Shown: positions 40,113 to 51,928, counted from the first letter of the stretch. The stretch: 64,000 nt of DNA from Gaiella sp038230035 (GCA_038230035.1 JBBRNX010000018.1:1-64000); one strand, 5' to 3'. The notes: generated by a model not told the origin, from the letters alone. A program made the numbers and translations.

Positions 40113-40142
40113 ACAGGAGCCCGTGCGGCCAGATGAACAGGA
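40101..40142. repeat. 18-bp direct repeat at convergent gene ends
   Basis: gcggccagatgaacagga occurs at 40101-40118 and 40125-40142, a 24-bp period. The first copy contains the comF stop codon, and the second abuts the stop of the convergent gene. It looks like a recent slippage duplication. Confidence 0.75.
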
Positions 40143-41124
40143 TCAGGTAAGCGGCGTGAACGCGGTCGCCGCGGGCCGCCAATGCAGCGTCGGGCCGACG
40201 GCCCACGCAAGACCTTTCGGCGAGATCGCCGCGATGATCAGCCCCTTCTTCGGCCCCTGTTGCGGCATGGCAGCGAGCGTGGCGGTGTTGCCCGACGAGA
40301 GGCGGATGCCCTTGATCGTGGAGCCGAGGCGGTAGATGACGATGCCGGCGGCGCAGCCGAGGAGCTTCGCCTGCTTCGGGACGGGGAACTGGGTCGGCGG
40401 GTTCGTGCTCGTGTCGACGATCAGCCCGGGGGCTTGGCCGACAACGGCAGTCTTCATCAGGCACTCGTCTGTAGCACCCGACGACGTGCCCGTGACGATG
40501 ACCTTCCCGGATCCGTCGACGATCGCTGCACTGCCGTCGGCCGCGATCACGCCTGTGACGCCGGGGTAGCCGGGTGTGTCACCCGACGCGAGGACGGCGC
40601 ACAGGCGAGGGGGCAATCTGCTTCCAGGCGGTGCTGCCGTTCGCGCGTAGCGCGGTGACCTTCGTGCCGACGGCGTAGGCGATGATGCCTGCGCCCGCTC
40701 GACCGATGACGACCGGGTCGGGAGCGGAGGAGTCGACGCCGAGCACCGTCGCGAGCGCTTTCGGCACGGGGGATGTCGTCGTCGCCGTCCACACCGTCCA
40801 GTCACGCAAGTTGCCGCCGACGTTCGTCGCCCACACGAGACGGTTGCCGACGAGCGACGGCCCGCGAATGCCTCCGGGAGCCTGGCAGATGACCTTCTTG
40901 CCGAAGCGCGTGACCTTGTTCGAGGCGGTGTTCCAAAGCTCCGCATGGAAACAGTCAGTCGTGCTCTCGTCGAGCGTTGCCGCAACGAACGTCCCGGCCG
41001 CCGCGACCCCGAGGATCGACGCGCCACGTGTCGCCGACTTTTCTCCTGACGTCGCCGCCGAGACCGCCACGACGATCAGGCCGGCGGTTGCGAGGAGCGC
41101 GGCAAAGGCGGCTATCCGTCGCAT
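40143..41124 (-). pseudogene. Exported, possibly beta-propeller-like protein with one frameshift
   Basis: An N-terminal signal peptide ('MRRIAAFAALLATAGLIVVA') is followed by repeated beta-strand-like blocks such as 'GPSLVGNRLVWATNVG', 'PVVIGRAGAGIIAYAVGT' and 'GVIAADGSAAIVDGSGKV'. These suggest a propeller-like exported protein of about 326 aa. The frame breaks at a run of five G (+ strand, 40609-40613). Removing one base joins 'AWKQIAP' to 'RLCAVLASGDTPGY' without a gap. The start lies 7 nt after TACCCT on the minus strand (leaderless pattern). Family unknown; it may be a sequencing error rather than a dead gene. Confidence 0.65.
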
Positions 41125-41181
41125 CGAGCGGAGGGTATGCACGGACTGTGAAGAATGAGTCAGCAGCCGGACGCGTGCCGG

Positions 41182-41187
41182 TACCCT
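41182..41187 (+). promoter_or_regulatory. -10 element of a leaderless secA promoter
   Basis: TACCCT ends 7 nt before the secA ATG at 41195 and there is no Shine-Dalgarno site in between. Confidence 0.5.
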
Positions 41188-41194
41188 TGATCCC

Positions 41195-43861
<2,667 letters not shown>

Positions 43862-43874
43862 CCGCCCTGCCGCG

Positions 43875-44736
43875 GTGACGGCGCTCGACGACTCACTCGC
43901 GACTGCATATCTCGAACGGCTCGGCGTCGATGCGCAACGCAACGAAGTCGATGCCGCGATGCTGGCTGCGCTCCAGCGCGCGCATGTCGCGGCCGTCCCG
44001 TACGAGAACATCGACATCGTGCGGGGTGCGCCACCGCCGATCGACGGCGCATCGTGCGTGCGCCGCATCCTCGCTGGGCGTGGCGGCTACTGCTACCACC
44101 TGAACGGCGGCTTCTCCGCGCTGCTCGAGTGGCTCGGCGTCGACTTGACCCGCCATCTCGCAGGCGTCCAGGGCCGAAGTGCGCCGGAGCCGCTAGGCCC
44201 GAACGGCAACCATCTCCGCCTCACGGTCGAGGTCGGCGGTGCGCGTTGGCTCGTGGATGCGGGCCTCGGCGACGGGCCGTCCGAGCCGCTCCCTCTTGCT
44301 GCCGGCGCATACGAGCGGGACGGGTTCGCGTTCGGGCTCGAGCCCTCACCGCTTGCCGGCGGAGGTTGGCGGCTCGAGCACGACCCGCATGGCTCGTGGC
44401 TGCTCTTCGACATGGCGGCAGCGCCCGCGAAGGCCACAGACTTCGCGGCCATGCACACGAAGCTGTCGACCGACCCCGAGTCGGGCTTTGTCAGAACCCG
44501 TGGCCGTGATGCGTCGCTCGGGGACGGTCGTCGACATTCTCCGCGGCTGCGTTCTTTCTGAGCGAGACGAGACGGGCGAGCGCGTTCGCGACATCGACAC
44601 CGCCAGCGAGTGGTGGGGAATCGTCATCGAAGGTTTCGGTCTCGCCTACGGAGATCTCACGGCGCCTGAGCGCGACGCTCTATGGCGGAACGTGCGTGCC
44701 GCGCACGATGCCTGGGAGGCGGCAGGGCGCCCGTGA
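43875..44736 (+). pseudogene. Arylamine N-acetyltransferase with one frameshift
   Basis: The NAT catalytic triad is visible in the first frame: Cys in 'GRGGYCYHLNGGF', His in 'GPNGNHLRLTVEVGG' and Asp in 'WLVDAGLGDGPSEPLPL'. At 44497-44499 (ccc) the frame shifts. Removing one C continues as 'TVAVMRRSGTVVDILRGCVL', the normal NAT third domain, to a stop at 44736. The intact protein would be about 287 aa. NATs transfer acetyl from acetyl-CoA to aromatic amines and hydrazines. The break may be a sequencing error or recent inactivation. The start is ambiguous (GTG at 43875). Confidence 0.78.
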
Positions 44737-44738
44737 CG

Positions 44739-46106
44739 TTAGACCCCGCTCATGCCATGTTCGCGGGCCGGCCAGGCGGCGACCACGACCGCAAGGAGGG
44801 CGGGGAGGAGGAAGGCGATCTCGGCCGTCCGGCCGTTGCCGAGGATCGACTCGGCGAGCCCGCGCGCGTGCACGACGTTGCCGAGCCATGTCGTGACATG
44901 CACGTCGGTCGGTAGAAGCGGCCCGCCGAGCGTTGCCGCGATCATCCAGAACGCAGACAGAGCGCCGGTCGCCAATGTCACGATCGGCCAGCGTCGATAC
45001 GAGGCCGCCAACGGCAGCGAGAGTAAGGGCAGCAGCGGAACAAGGAAGCGCGGCCCGGGAACGTGGCCGCCGAACGGCAGGTAGTAGGCCGAGTTGTAGA
45101 CGAGCATCGCGAGCGCGAGGCCACCGACGAGAAGCGCCTCTCGCCTTGCTCCTTCACGCGCCAGCAGCACGAGCCCGCCGATCGCGACGAGCGTCACCGG
45201 GGTGAGCAGGAACAGCCCGCGTTCCGAGAGGAGCAGGTCGAGCGCCGCGTGGAGATGCGGATAGGTGAGCCCGAAGAATCCCTGCCCGTTCGCGCCGATC
45301 ACGTCGTGGCCGCTCGCCCCGAGCTCCTTCACGGCGCTCGAGTAGCCGTTGCGCAGTGGTGAGCCGAACGCCCACGCGTTGTACGCCGCAAGCGGCAGGA
45401 GGCCGGCGACGAACCCGCCGACGAAGGTCAGTCCGCGCCGCACGCGCGGTGTGTCGACCATCGCGTACATACCGAGGCAGGCGGCGACGACCGCTGTCGG
45501 CAGCTCGACGAAGACCGCGAGGCCCGCGAGAGCGCCGGCGCCGACGAGAAACCGCGGTGACGGCCGCTCCCGCTCCCGCAGCAGCAAGGCAAACGCCGCG
45601 AACCCGAAGAGCGCGGAGACGTCGTGCGAGAAGTAGAGCGTCGCGAACGGCAACAGCATCGTGCCGAGACCGAGGAGCAGTGCGACCGGCAATCCTGTCC
45701 CGGGGAACTTCCGTTCCGTAACCGAGCGGATCAGGAGCAGCAGCGAGAAGAACGCCGCGACGACGACGAGGTTCACCTGCCAGATCGCTCGCTCGGACAC
45801 CTGATGCGCTCCCGGCGGCCCTTGCCCGGTCACGTAGGTCGCCGGTACGGCGCCGGCCGCGGCGAAGCCGAGATAGACCGGGACACTGAGAAACGCGAGG
45901 CCTGGCGACTTGGCAGCGTAGAAGTGCCCGTCGACGTACGCGATGTCACCGCTCTGGTTCAGGTGGCGGTCGATGCTCGGCGTCCCGTGGACGAGCGATC
46001 GTACGAGGGCATAGTGCGCGCCGGCGTTCCACCCGGGAAGCGGCAGCTGGGTTGCAGCCGCGGCGGCCACGAGAGCAATCGCGACGAGCTCCCGAAGACG
46101 CGGCAC
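44739..46106 (-). CDS. Polytopic membrane protein (glycosyltransferase 39/GT-C-like)
   Basis: A 455-aa protein with about eleven transmembrane helices. The first extracytoplasmic loop has acidic residues ('SIDRHLNQSGDIAYVDGHFY', 'AAKSPGLAFLSVPVYLGF') and a later loop has 'GHDVIGANGQGFFGLTYPHL'. GT-C enzymes, which use polyprenyl-phosphate sugars, share this layout and the K-x-P-G-L-A-x-L pattern. The sugar and acceptor are unknown. The GTG start (46106) lies 6 nt after TAGACT on the minus strand, divergent from prfB. Its 3' end meets the NAT frame. Confidence 0.75.
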   Translation of the reverse strand: MPRLRELVAIALVAAAAATQLPLPGWNAGAHYALVRSLVHGTPSIDRHLNQSGDIAYVDGHFYAAKSPGLAFLSVPVYLGFAAAGAVPATYVTGQGPPGAHQVSERAIWQVNLVVVAAFFSLLLLIRSVTERKFPGTGLPVALLLGLGTMLLPFATLYFSHDVSALFGFAAFALLLRERERPSPRFLVGAGALAGLAVFVELPTAVVAACLGMYAMVDTPRVRRGLTFVGGFVAGLLPLAAYNAWAFGSPLRNGYSSAVKELGASGHDVIGANGQGFFGLTYPHLHAALDLLLSERGLFLLTPVTLVAIGGLVLLAREGARREALLVGGLALAMLVYNSAYYLPFGGHVPGPRFLVPLLPLLSLPLAASYRRWPIVTLATGALSAFWMIAATLGGPLLPTDVHVTTWLGNVVHARGLAESILGNGRTAEIAFLLPALLAVVVAAWPAREHGMSGV

Positions 46107-46132
46107 GCCGCAAGTCTAGGCAGCGTCCCCGC

Positions 46133-46138
46133 TAGCAT
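46133..46138 (+). promoter_or_regulatory. -10 element of a leaderless prfB promoter
   Basis: TAGCAT ends 6 nt before the GTG at 46145, which supports the second of two adjacent GTG codons as the prfB start. On the other strand TAGACT (46118-46113) ends 6 nt before the start of the divergent membrane-protein gene. Confidence 0.45.
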
Positions 46139-46144
46139 CTCGTG

Positions 46145-47267
46145 GTGGCCGAGGAACAACGACTCCCGCTCGACCAGCAGCTCGAGGAGCTCGGGGCCCA
46201 GCTTGCCTGGGTCCGTGAGTACCTTTGACCCTGCCAAGCTGACCACCCGCAAAGCCGAGCTGGAAGCACTCATGGGCGAGCCCGGCTTTTGGGACGACCA
46301 GAATGCTGCGGCCCGCATCTCGCGCGAGCACGCGCGGGTCTCGCGTCAGCTCGAGACGTACGAGCGCCTGTCCCGCGAACACGAGGACGCCCGCGAGCTC
46401 TACGAGCTCGAGCCCGATCTCGGCGACGAGGTCGAGGCGCAGCTGGAGCCGCTTCGTCTCGAGCTCGCCAAGCTGCAGGAGGACGCGCTTTTCAACGGCG
46501 AGTACGACGGTGGCGACGCGGTGCTCTCGATCAATGCAGGAACGGGCGGCACCGACGCGCAGGACTGGGCCGAGATGATGCTGCGCATGTACCTCCGCTG
46601 GGCCGCCGATCGCGGCTACCAGACCGAGCTGATCGAAGCCAGCCCGGGGGAGGAAGCCGGGATCAAGTCGGCGACCGTGACGGTGAAGGGCGAGAACGCC
46701 TACGGCGTGCTGAAGGCCGAGCGCGGCGTCCACAGACTCGTTCGCCTGTCGCCGTTCGACTCCGCACACCGCCGCCACACCGCGTTCGGCCAGGTCGTCG
46801 TCGCGCCACTGCTGCCTGACGACGCGGCCGTCGAGATCGACGAGAGCGATCTGCGCATCGACACCTATCGCGCGAGCGGCGCGGGCGGGCAGCATGTCAA
46901 CAAGACCGACTCCGCCGTTCGCATCACGCACCTCCCGTCGGGCATCGTCGTGCAGTGCCAGAACGAGCGCTCGCAGATGTCCAACAAGCAGACCGCCATG
47001 CGCATTCTTCGCTCACGGCTGGCGGAGCTGCAGGAGGAGGAGCGGGAGGCTGAACTCGCCAAGGAACGCGGCGCCGCGCAGGACATCGGCTTTGGAAGTC
47101 AAATCCGCTCCTACGTGGTGCATCCGTATCAGATGGTGAAGGACCACCGAACTGATTTCGAGGTCGGGAACATCCAGAGCGTCTTTGACGGCGCGCTCGA
47201 CGGGTTCATCCGGGCCTACTTGTTACAGAAGGCTGCAAACGACGGAGCCGCGGCCAATGTCGGCTAA
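46145..47267 (+). CDS. prfB: Peptide chain release factor 2, with programmed +1 frameshift
   Basis: The reading frame begins at GTG 46145 ('VAEEQRLPLDQQLEELGAQL', 'AWVREYL') and meets an in-frame TGA at codon 28 in the canonical CTT-TGA-C (46223-46229). A +1 shift continues with 'DPAKLTTRKAELEALMGEPG' to 47267, giving about 373 aa. Motifs include 'INAGTGGTDAQDWAEMMLRM', the GGQ loop in 'YRASGAGGQHVNKTDSAVRI' and the 'HLPSGIVVQCQNERSQ' that follows. RF2 ends translation at UGA/UAA. Low RF2 favours the frameshift, giving autoregulation. The upstream Shine-Dalgarno-like stimulator is weak. It overlaps ftsE by 11 nt. Confidence 0.95.
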
Positions 47268-48144
47268 ACTCGAGTCTCAACCCGAACCGGAGCAGGCCGC
47301 CACGACAGTATCGAAGTGGCAAGCTTCATCTCTAGATCCGGTGCAGGAAGACGCTTTCACCATGGACGAGTCCCCAACTGCAGTCGCCGTGACCGACGAG
47401 CGCCCGATGCCCGAAGGCCTCTCCGACGCGGCGGCCATGGCATCGCAGGCGGCGTCGGCGATGATCGTGTTCGAGGACGTGCGCAAGATCTACGAACCGC
47501 ACGTGGTCGCGCTCGACGGCGTCTCGTTCACGATCGACAAGGGCGAGTTCGTCTTCGTCGTCGGTGCATCCGGCTCCGGCAAGTCGACGATGATCCGCCT
47601 CCTGCTCAAGGAGCTGGAGCCGACCTCCGGCCGCATCATCGTCGGGGGGCGCGACCTCGGTCGACTCAAACATTCGAAGGTGCCGCTCCTGCGCCGCAAC
47701 GTGGGCTGCGTCTTCCAGGACTTCAAGCTGCTGCCTAACCGCACGACAGCCGAGAACGTCGCCTATGCGCTCAAGGTGCAGGGCGAGTCGAACAACGAGA
47801 TCCGCCGCAAGGTGCCCGACGTGCTCAACCTCGTGGGGCTCGCACACAAGATGAACTCGAAGCCCGACGAGCTCTCGGGCGGCGAGCAGCAGCGCGTCTC
47901 GATCGCGCGGGCAGTCGTGAACCATCCGCCGCTCCTGATCTGCGACGAGCCGACCGGGAACCTCGATCCGGACACGTCAGTCGGGATCATGCAGCTCCTC
48001 TACACGATCAACCGCACAGGCACGACGATCCTCATGGTCACGCACGACCGCGAGATGGTCGACAAGATGCGCCGTCGCGTGATCGCCCTCGACCAGGGCA
48101 AGCTGATGCGCGACGAGCGACGCGGAGGCTACGAGTCAGAGTGA
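47257..48144 (+). CDS. ftsE: Cell division ATP-binding protein FtsE
   Basis: The ABC ATPase of the FtsEX complex, which controls peptidoglycan hydrolases during division. The ATPase core starts at about residue 69 ('MIVFEDVRKIYEPHVVALDG') with Walker A 'FVVGASGSGKSTMIRLLLKE', Q-loop 'VGCVFQDFKLLPN', signature 'LSGGEQQRVSIARAVVN' and Walker B 'LLICDEPTGNLDPDTS'. The open frame from ATG 47257, overlapping the prfB stop region, adds 68 acidic, disordered residues absent from typical FtsE. The ATG at 47461 would give a standard 227-aa protein. The stop overlaps the ftsX start (GTGA). Confidence 0.94.
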   Translation: MSAKLESQPEPEQAATTVSKWQASSLDPVQEDAFTMDESPTAVAVTDERPMPEGLSDAAAMASQAASAMIVFEDVRKIYEPHVVALDGVSFTIDKGEFVFVVGASGSGKSTMIRLLLKELEPTSGRIIVGGRDLGRLKHSKVPLLRRNVGCVFQDFKLLPNRTTAENVAYALKVQGESNNEIRRKVPDVLNLVGLAHKMNSKPDELSGGEQQRVSIARAVVNHPPLLICDEPTGNLDPDTSVGIMQLLYTINRTGTTILMVTHDREMVDKMRRRVIALDQGKLMRDERRGGYESE

Positions 48145-49022
48145 GCCGCTTACGCCTTGTCATCTCCGAGTCGTTCCACTCGATGCGCGCAAACCTCTCG
48201 ACCACGATCGCGGCGACGATGACCGTTCTGATCGGGATGTTCCTGCTCGGGCTGTTCATCGCCCTCGGGACGTGGGTTATCTCGTGGTCGGATCACGTCA
48301 AGTCGCAGCTCGACGTGAAGGTCTACTTCACCGAGCGCGTGACGCCGAAGCAGGTCAACGCGGTCAGGGTGTACCTCGCGAACGAGCAGATCGCCGGCGC
48401 GGTGAAGTCGTACAGGTTCATCTCCAAGGCGGAGGCGCTGCGACTCATGCGCAAGACCAATCCGGATCTCGTCAACGGCGTCCCGTCGAACCCGCTGCCG
48501 GACGCGTACACGGTGACCCCGGAGCGTGCCGAAGACGTGAAAACGGTCGCCTCCGGCATCCGCTCGCGGCACTTCGCAGGCGTCGACGAGGTGCAGGACG
48601 GTAAGAAGACTTCCAAGCAGATCCTCCGGGTTGCGCGGGTGATCGAGCTCGTGTTCCTCATCGCGGTGATCGTCTTGCTGGCGTCGTCGATCTTGCTGAT
48701 AGCGAACACGATCAGGCTCTCGATCTTCTCGCGGCGTCGGGAGATCGAGGTGATGAAGCTCGTCGGTGCGACGAACTGGTTCGTCCGTGGCCCGTTCATG
48801 CTCGAGGGGCTGTTCTGCGGTGTCGGCGGTGCGCTCGCGGCTGTTGTCCTGTTGTTGCTCGGCAAGGAAGTTGCGCTGCCCGCCATCCTCCATCACGTGG
48901 ACAGCTCGTCCAACGTGCAAGCGCTCGGGTTCGGGCTCAACGCGGTGATCCTGCTCGGCGTCGGGTTGCTCGTTGGCGCGCTCGGCTCCGGCATGACGAT
49001 GCGTCGCTTCCTTCGCGTCTAG
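48141..49022 (+). CDS. ftsX: Cell division protein FtsX (permease-like)
   Basis: A 293-aa membrane partner of FtsE. It has an N-terminal cytoplasmic 'ISESFHSMRANLSTTIAATM', TM1 at about 25-47, an extracytoplasmic domain (about 55-170, 'DVKVYFTERVTPKQVNAVRV'), and three C-terminal transmembrane segments with 'SIFSRRREIEVMKLVGATNW' (the MacB/FtsX loop) between TM2 and TM3. It links ATP use by FtsE to hydrolase activation at the septum. Its GTG overlaps ftsE by 4 nt. A palindromic repeat follows in the gap before the next gene. Confidence 0.95.
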   Translation: MSRLRLVISESFHSMRANLSTTIAATMTVLIGMFLLGLFIALGTWVISWSDHVKSQLDVKVYFTERVTPKQVNAVRVYLANEQIAGAVKSYRFISKAEALRLMRKTNPDLVNGVPSNPLPDAYTVTPERAEDVKTVASGIRSRHFAGVDEVQDGKKTSKQILRVARVIELVFLIAVIVLLASSILLIANTIRLSIFSRRREIEVMKLVGATNWFVRGPFMLEGLFCGVGGALAAVVLLLLGKEVALPAILHHVDSSSNVQALGFGLNAVILLGVGLLVGALGSGMTMRRFLRV

Positions 49023-49072
49023 CGCCGCCGCGGCAACGCGGAGTGTTTCCCGGCACGAACGCGTGCGGTTGA

Positions 49073-49108
49073 CGTATCCGTGCCTGTCACGTGACGGGCA
49101 CGGATACG
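49073..49108. repeat. 36-bp near-perfect palindrome
   Basis: cgtatccgtgcc-t-gtcacgtgac-g-ggcacggatacg reads the same on both strands except at one position pair, which would be a G-U pair in RNA. It lies alone in the 141-bp gap between ftsX and the helicase gene. It could be the ftsX terminator (no T tract) or a dispersed palindromic repeat. Confidence 0.75.
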
Positions 49109-49163
49109 AGACTATGACCTGTTCTCGACGAGCTTCGCCACGGGTCGTCGCTACGGTGGAGCG

Positions 49164-50819
49164 ATGCCGGGACGGAGGAGTGGACGTGGCCGTGCGAAGC
49201 GGCCGAGCCGCTCGGAGCGGCACGCCCGCGCGACCGCGGCTGGCGGTCGCGCTGCCGTGCGCGCGGCCGAGCGCGGCATCGAGATCGTCCTCCCACAGCG
49301 CCGTGCCCAGCCAGACAGTGTCGTCGCGCACCTCGGCCCGACGAACTCCGGCAAGACGTACCAGGCGCTCGAGTTCCTGAAGGAACAGGGGAGAGGCGTC
49401 TACGCGGGGCCGCTACGGATGCTCGCGCAGGAGGCGCACCGCCGGCTCGCGGCCGAGATCGGCGAGGAGCACGTCGGCCTCGTCACGGGCGAGGAGCGGG
49501 TCAACGAGAACGCGCCGATCATCTGCTGCACGGTCGAGATGGCGCCGTCGTCGGGCGAAGTGCTCGTGCTCGACGAGGTGCAGTGGGCCGACGATGACGA
49601 GCGTGGTTCGGCCTGGACGCGGCTTCTGCTCGCCGGTGACTACCGCCATATCCTGCTTCTCGGGGCGCTGGACGCGGAGCCGCTCGTCCGGCGCGCGTTT
49701 CCGGAGGTCGAGATCAAGGTTTTCGAACGGAAGCTGCCGCTCGAGTTCGTGGGTGAGCGCGCGCTGCGCGGGGTCGCGCCGGGAACCGTGCTTGTCGCGT
49801 TCAGCCGCAAGGCGGTGCTGGCGCTCGCCGGCGAGGCGAATCGGCTGCGGCCAGGGAAGATCGCCGTGCTGTACGGCGCGATGCCGCTCGCGTCGCGCCG
49901 CGAGGAGATCGACCGCTTTCTCTCGGGCGCTGCAGAGGTGTGCGTCGCGACCGACGTTCTGGGTCACGGCGTGAATCTCCCGTGCGAGACGTTGCTGTTC
50001 GCCGAGACGACGAAGTTCGACGGGCAGGAGCGCCGCGATCTCCTGCCATGGGAGCTTGCGCAGATCGCCGGTCGGGCCGGGCGCTTCGGCCTCGTCGATC
50101 GCGGGCATGTCGGTGTGCTCACGGGAGTCGCGTGGGCCAACGCCGATCCTGGTCTGGTCGAGTCGGCTCTCGAGCCGCACGTCGAGCTTCCGAGTGGGGC
50201 TCGCGGCTACCGGATCGTCGACGAGGCACGGATTCGCCCGCGGCTCGACGACCTCGGCGTCACCGATCCACGTCATCTGGACGCTGCGCTCGCGGCGTGG
50301 CATCGGGTAGCCACAAGAGAGTGGGCATACGAGAGCTGGCTCGCCGTCGAGTCGCTGTCACCGATCCGCGGTCGCCTGGCAGCGGTGCAACGTCGCCTGC
50401 GCGAACGGAGCCGGCGGCTGTCGCTCGAGGACACGTGGAAGCTGATCAACGCGCCGATCGACGAGGACAACGCGGAGTTGTTGGCCACCTTGGCGCTCGC
50501 GATTGCCGGAGACTCGGCTCAGCGGTCGCTTCTCGCGTTCCTCCTCGATCCGGCCCGGCTGCGTGACTCGTCGCTCGAGGAAGCCGAGCAGGCCGGGCGG
50601 GTCGCAGCGATCCTGCGCTGGTTCGCGCTCCAGTATCCAGGAGTCGGCGGTGTCACGATCGAGGGGGCTGCCGCACTCGAGACGGCCGCTGCCGCACGCG
50701 TCGTCGCTCGACTGCGCGTCGAGGTGAGCGATCCCACGGTCGGCCGGTGTCGCTCGTGTGGCAAGACGTGCGCGCCGTGGTTCCCGCTCTGCGACCGCTG
50801 CTTCGGGCGCACGCGCTGA
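49164..50819 (+). CDS. SUV3-like superfamily 2 RNA helicase
   Basis: A 551-aa helicase with motif I 'VVAHLGPTNSGKTYQALEFL', motif Ia 'YAGPLRMLAQEAHRRL', motif II 'VLVLDEVQWADDDERG' (DEVQ), motif III-like 'LLLGALDAEPLVRR', motif V 'VCVATDVLGHGVNLP' and motif VI 'LAQIAGRAGRFG'. The GPTNSGKT/DE(I/V)Q/QIxGRAGR set is that of SUV3, the mitochondrial RNA-decay helicase. The tail has a zinc ribbon 'CRSCGKTCAPWFPLCDRC'. An Arg-rich N-terminal extension (about 1-45) may bind nucleic acid. Role unknown; RNA turnover is a reasonable guess. TACGGT lies 6 nt before the ATG. Confidence 0.88.
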   Translation: MPGRRSGRGRAKRPSRSERHARATAAGGRAAVRAAERGIEIVLPQRRAQPDSVVAHLGPTNSGKTYQALEFLKEQGRGVYAGPLRMLAQEAHRRLAAEIGEEHVGLVTGEERVNENAPIICCTVEMAPSSGEVLVLDEVQWADDDERGSAWTRLLLAGDYRHILLLGALDAEPLVRRAFPEVEIKVFERKLPLEFVGERALRGVAPGTVLVAFSRKAVLALAGEANRLRPGKIAVLYGAMPLASRREEIDRFLSGAAEVCVATDVLGHGVNLPCETLLFAETTKFDGQERRDLLPWELAQIAGRAGRFGLVDRGHVGVLTGVAWANADPGLVESALEPHVELPSGARGYRIVDEARIRPRLDDLGVTDPRHLDAALAAWHRVATREWAYESWLAVESLSPIRGRLAAVQRRLRERSRRLSLEDTWKLINAPIDEDNAELLATLALAIAGDSAQRSLLAFLLDPARLRDSSLEEAEQAGRVAAILRWFALQYPGVGGVTIEGAAALETAAAARVVARLRVEVSDPTVGRCRSCGKTCAPWFPLCDRCFGRTR

Positions 50820-50821
50820 CG

Positions 50822-51928
50822 ATGGCCGAGCGAGTGCTCACGACGCGGGAGTTGAACCGCGCCCTGCTGGCGCGCCAAAACCTGCTCACTCGGTCGCGCC
50901 GGCGGCTCGTGGAGACGCTCGAGCAGGTCGGCGGCTTGCAGGCGCAGTACGCTCCGTCGGCGTACATCGGGTTGTGGTCGCGCTCGGAGGGATTTGCGCT
51001 GCGCGACCTGACCCGAGCGCTCGAGCAGCGGCGCGCAGTGCAGGCGACGCTGATGCGTTCGACGATCCACATCGTCTCTGCGCGCGACTTCTGGCCGCTC
51101 AGGGACGGCATGTGCCGCGCGCGGTGCGAGTGGTGGACGCGAACGCATGGTCGAAACGTTGCGCCCGCCGATCTCGCCTGCGCCGCCGACGCCGTCCGCG
51201 AGGCGCTTGGCAACGGGGTGCTCCGGCGCGATCAGCTCGTCGACATCTGCCGGGAGTTCGATCCGGACAGCGGCACGACCGTATGGAACGGGCTGCCGGT
51301 CGAACTGGTTCGCGTTCCACCATCCGGGACGTGGGAGCGACGCCGGGCCGACCTGTTCGCGAACGCCGAGACGTGGGTCAGACAGCCGCGCGCAGGCGAG
51401 GAGGCCGGCCTCCGGCATCTTCTGAGCCGCTACCTGGCGGGCTTCGGCCCTGCACGACTCAACGATGCAGCGAACTGGGCCGGGGTCCCAGTCTCACTGC
51501 TTTCTGCCGCTGCCGAGCATCTACAGCTGCGGCTGTTTCGAGACACGGAAGGGAGGAAGCTCGTCGATCTGCCGCGCTCGCCTCTTCCCGCGGGCGACAT
51601 GCCGTCCCCCGTTCGGTTTCTGCCGACGTGGGACGCAACGTTGCTCGTCCACGCGCGGCGGACGCTGATCCTGCCGGAGGAGTTCCGCGCGACGATATTC
51701 ACGACCAAGAACCCGCACTCACTCTCAACCTTCCTTGTCGACGGCGCCGTCGCGGGGATCTGGCGCATCGAGCGCGCAGCGACCCGCGCGACACTCATGC
51801 TCGAGCCGTTCCATCGCCTTCCGACGTCGGCAGTGCTGGAGCTCCAGGACGAAGGGCAGGGTCTGCTCAGGCTCGTCGAGCCCGATGCCGTGTCGTACGC
51901 CGTGCGGGCCGGGAAGCCCGCTTCCTAG
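50822..51928 (+). CDS. Winged-helix DNA-binding protein, AlkZ (DNA glycosylase)-like
   Basis: A 368-aa HTH_42/DUF1006-family protein. It has 'LTTRELNRALLARQNLLTRS', the motif 'EQVGGLQAQYAPSAYIGLWS' containing Q-x-Q (QAQ), 'VQATLMRSTIHIVSARDFWP', 'LLSRYLAGFGPARLNDAANW' and 'RFLPTWDATLLVHARR'. In AlkZ of Streptomyces and the related YcaQ the QxQ/QxD motif is catalytic for unhooking alkylated or cross-linked DNA bases. The match suggests base-excision repair here. It begins 2 bp after the helicase stop, so they are likely cotranscribed. Confidence 0.85.
   Translation: MAERVLTTRELNRALLARQNLLTRSRRRLVETLEQVGGLQAQYAPSAYIGLWSRSEGFALRDLTRALEQRRAVQATLMRSTIHIVSARDFWPLRDGMCRARCEWWTRTHGRNVAPADLACAADAVREALGNGVLRRDQLVDICREFDPDSGTTVWNGLPVELVRVPPSGTWERRRADLFANAETWVRQPRAGEEAGLRHLLSRYLAGFGPARLNDAANWAGVPVSLLSAAAEHLQLRLFRDTEGRKLVDLPRSPLPAGDMPSPVRFLPTWDATLLVHARRTLILPEEFRATIFTTKNPHSLSTFLVDGAVAGIWRIERAATRATLMLEPFHRLPTSAVLELQDEGQGLLRLVEPDAVSYAVRAGKPAS

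Noticed and set aside
47221..47240. cttgttacagaa in the prfB end as another copy of the cttgtgtt palindrome
   Set aside because: Only one half matches and it lies in conserved prfB coding sequence; chance similarity.
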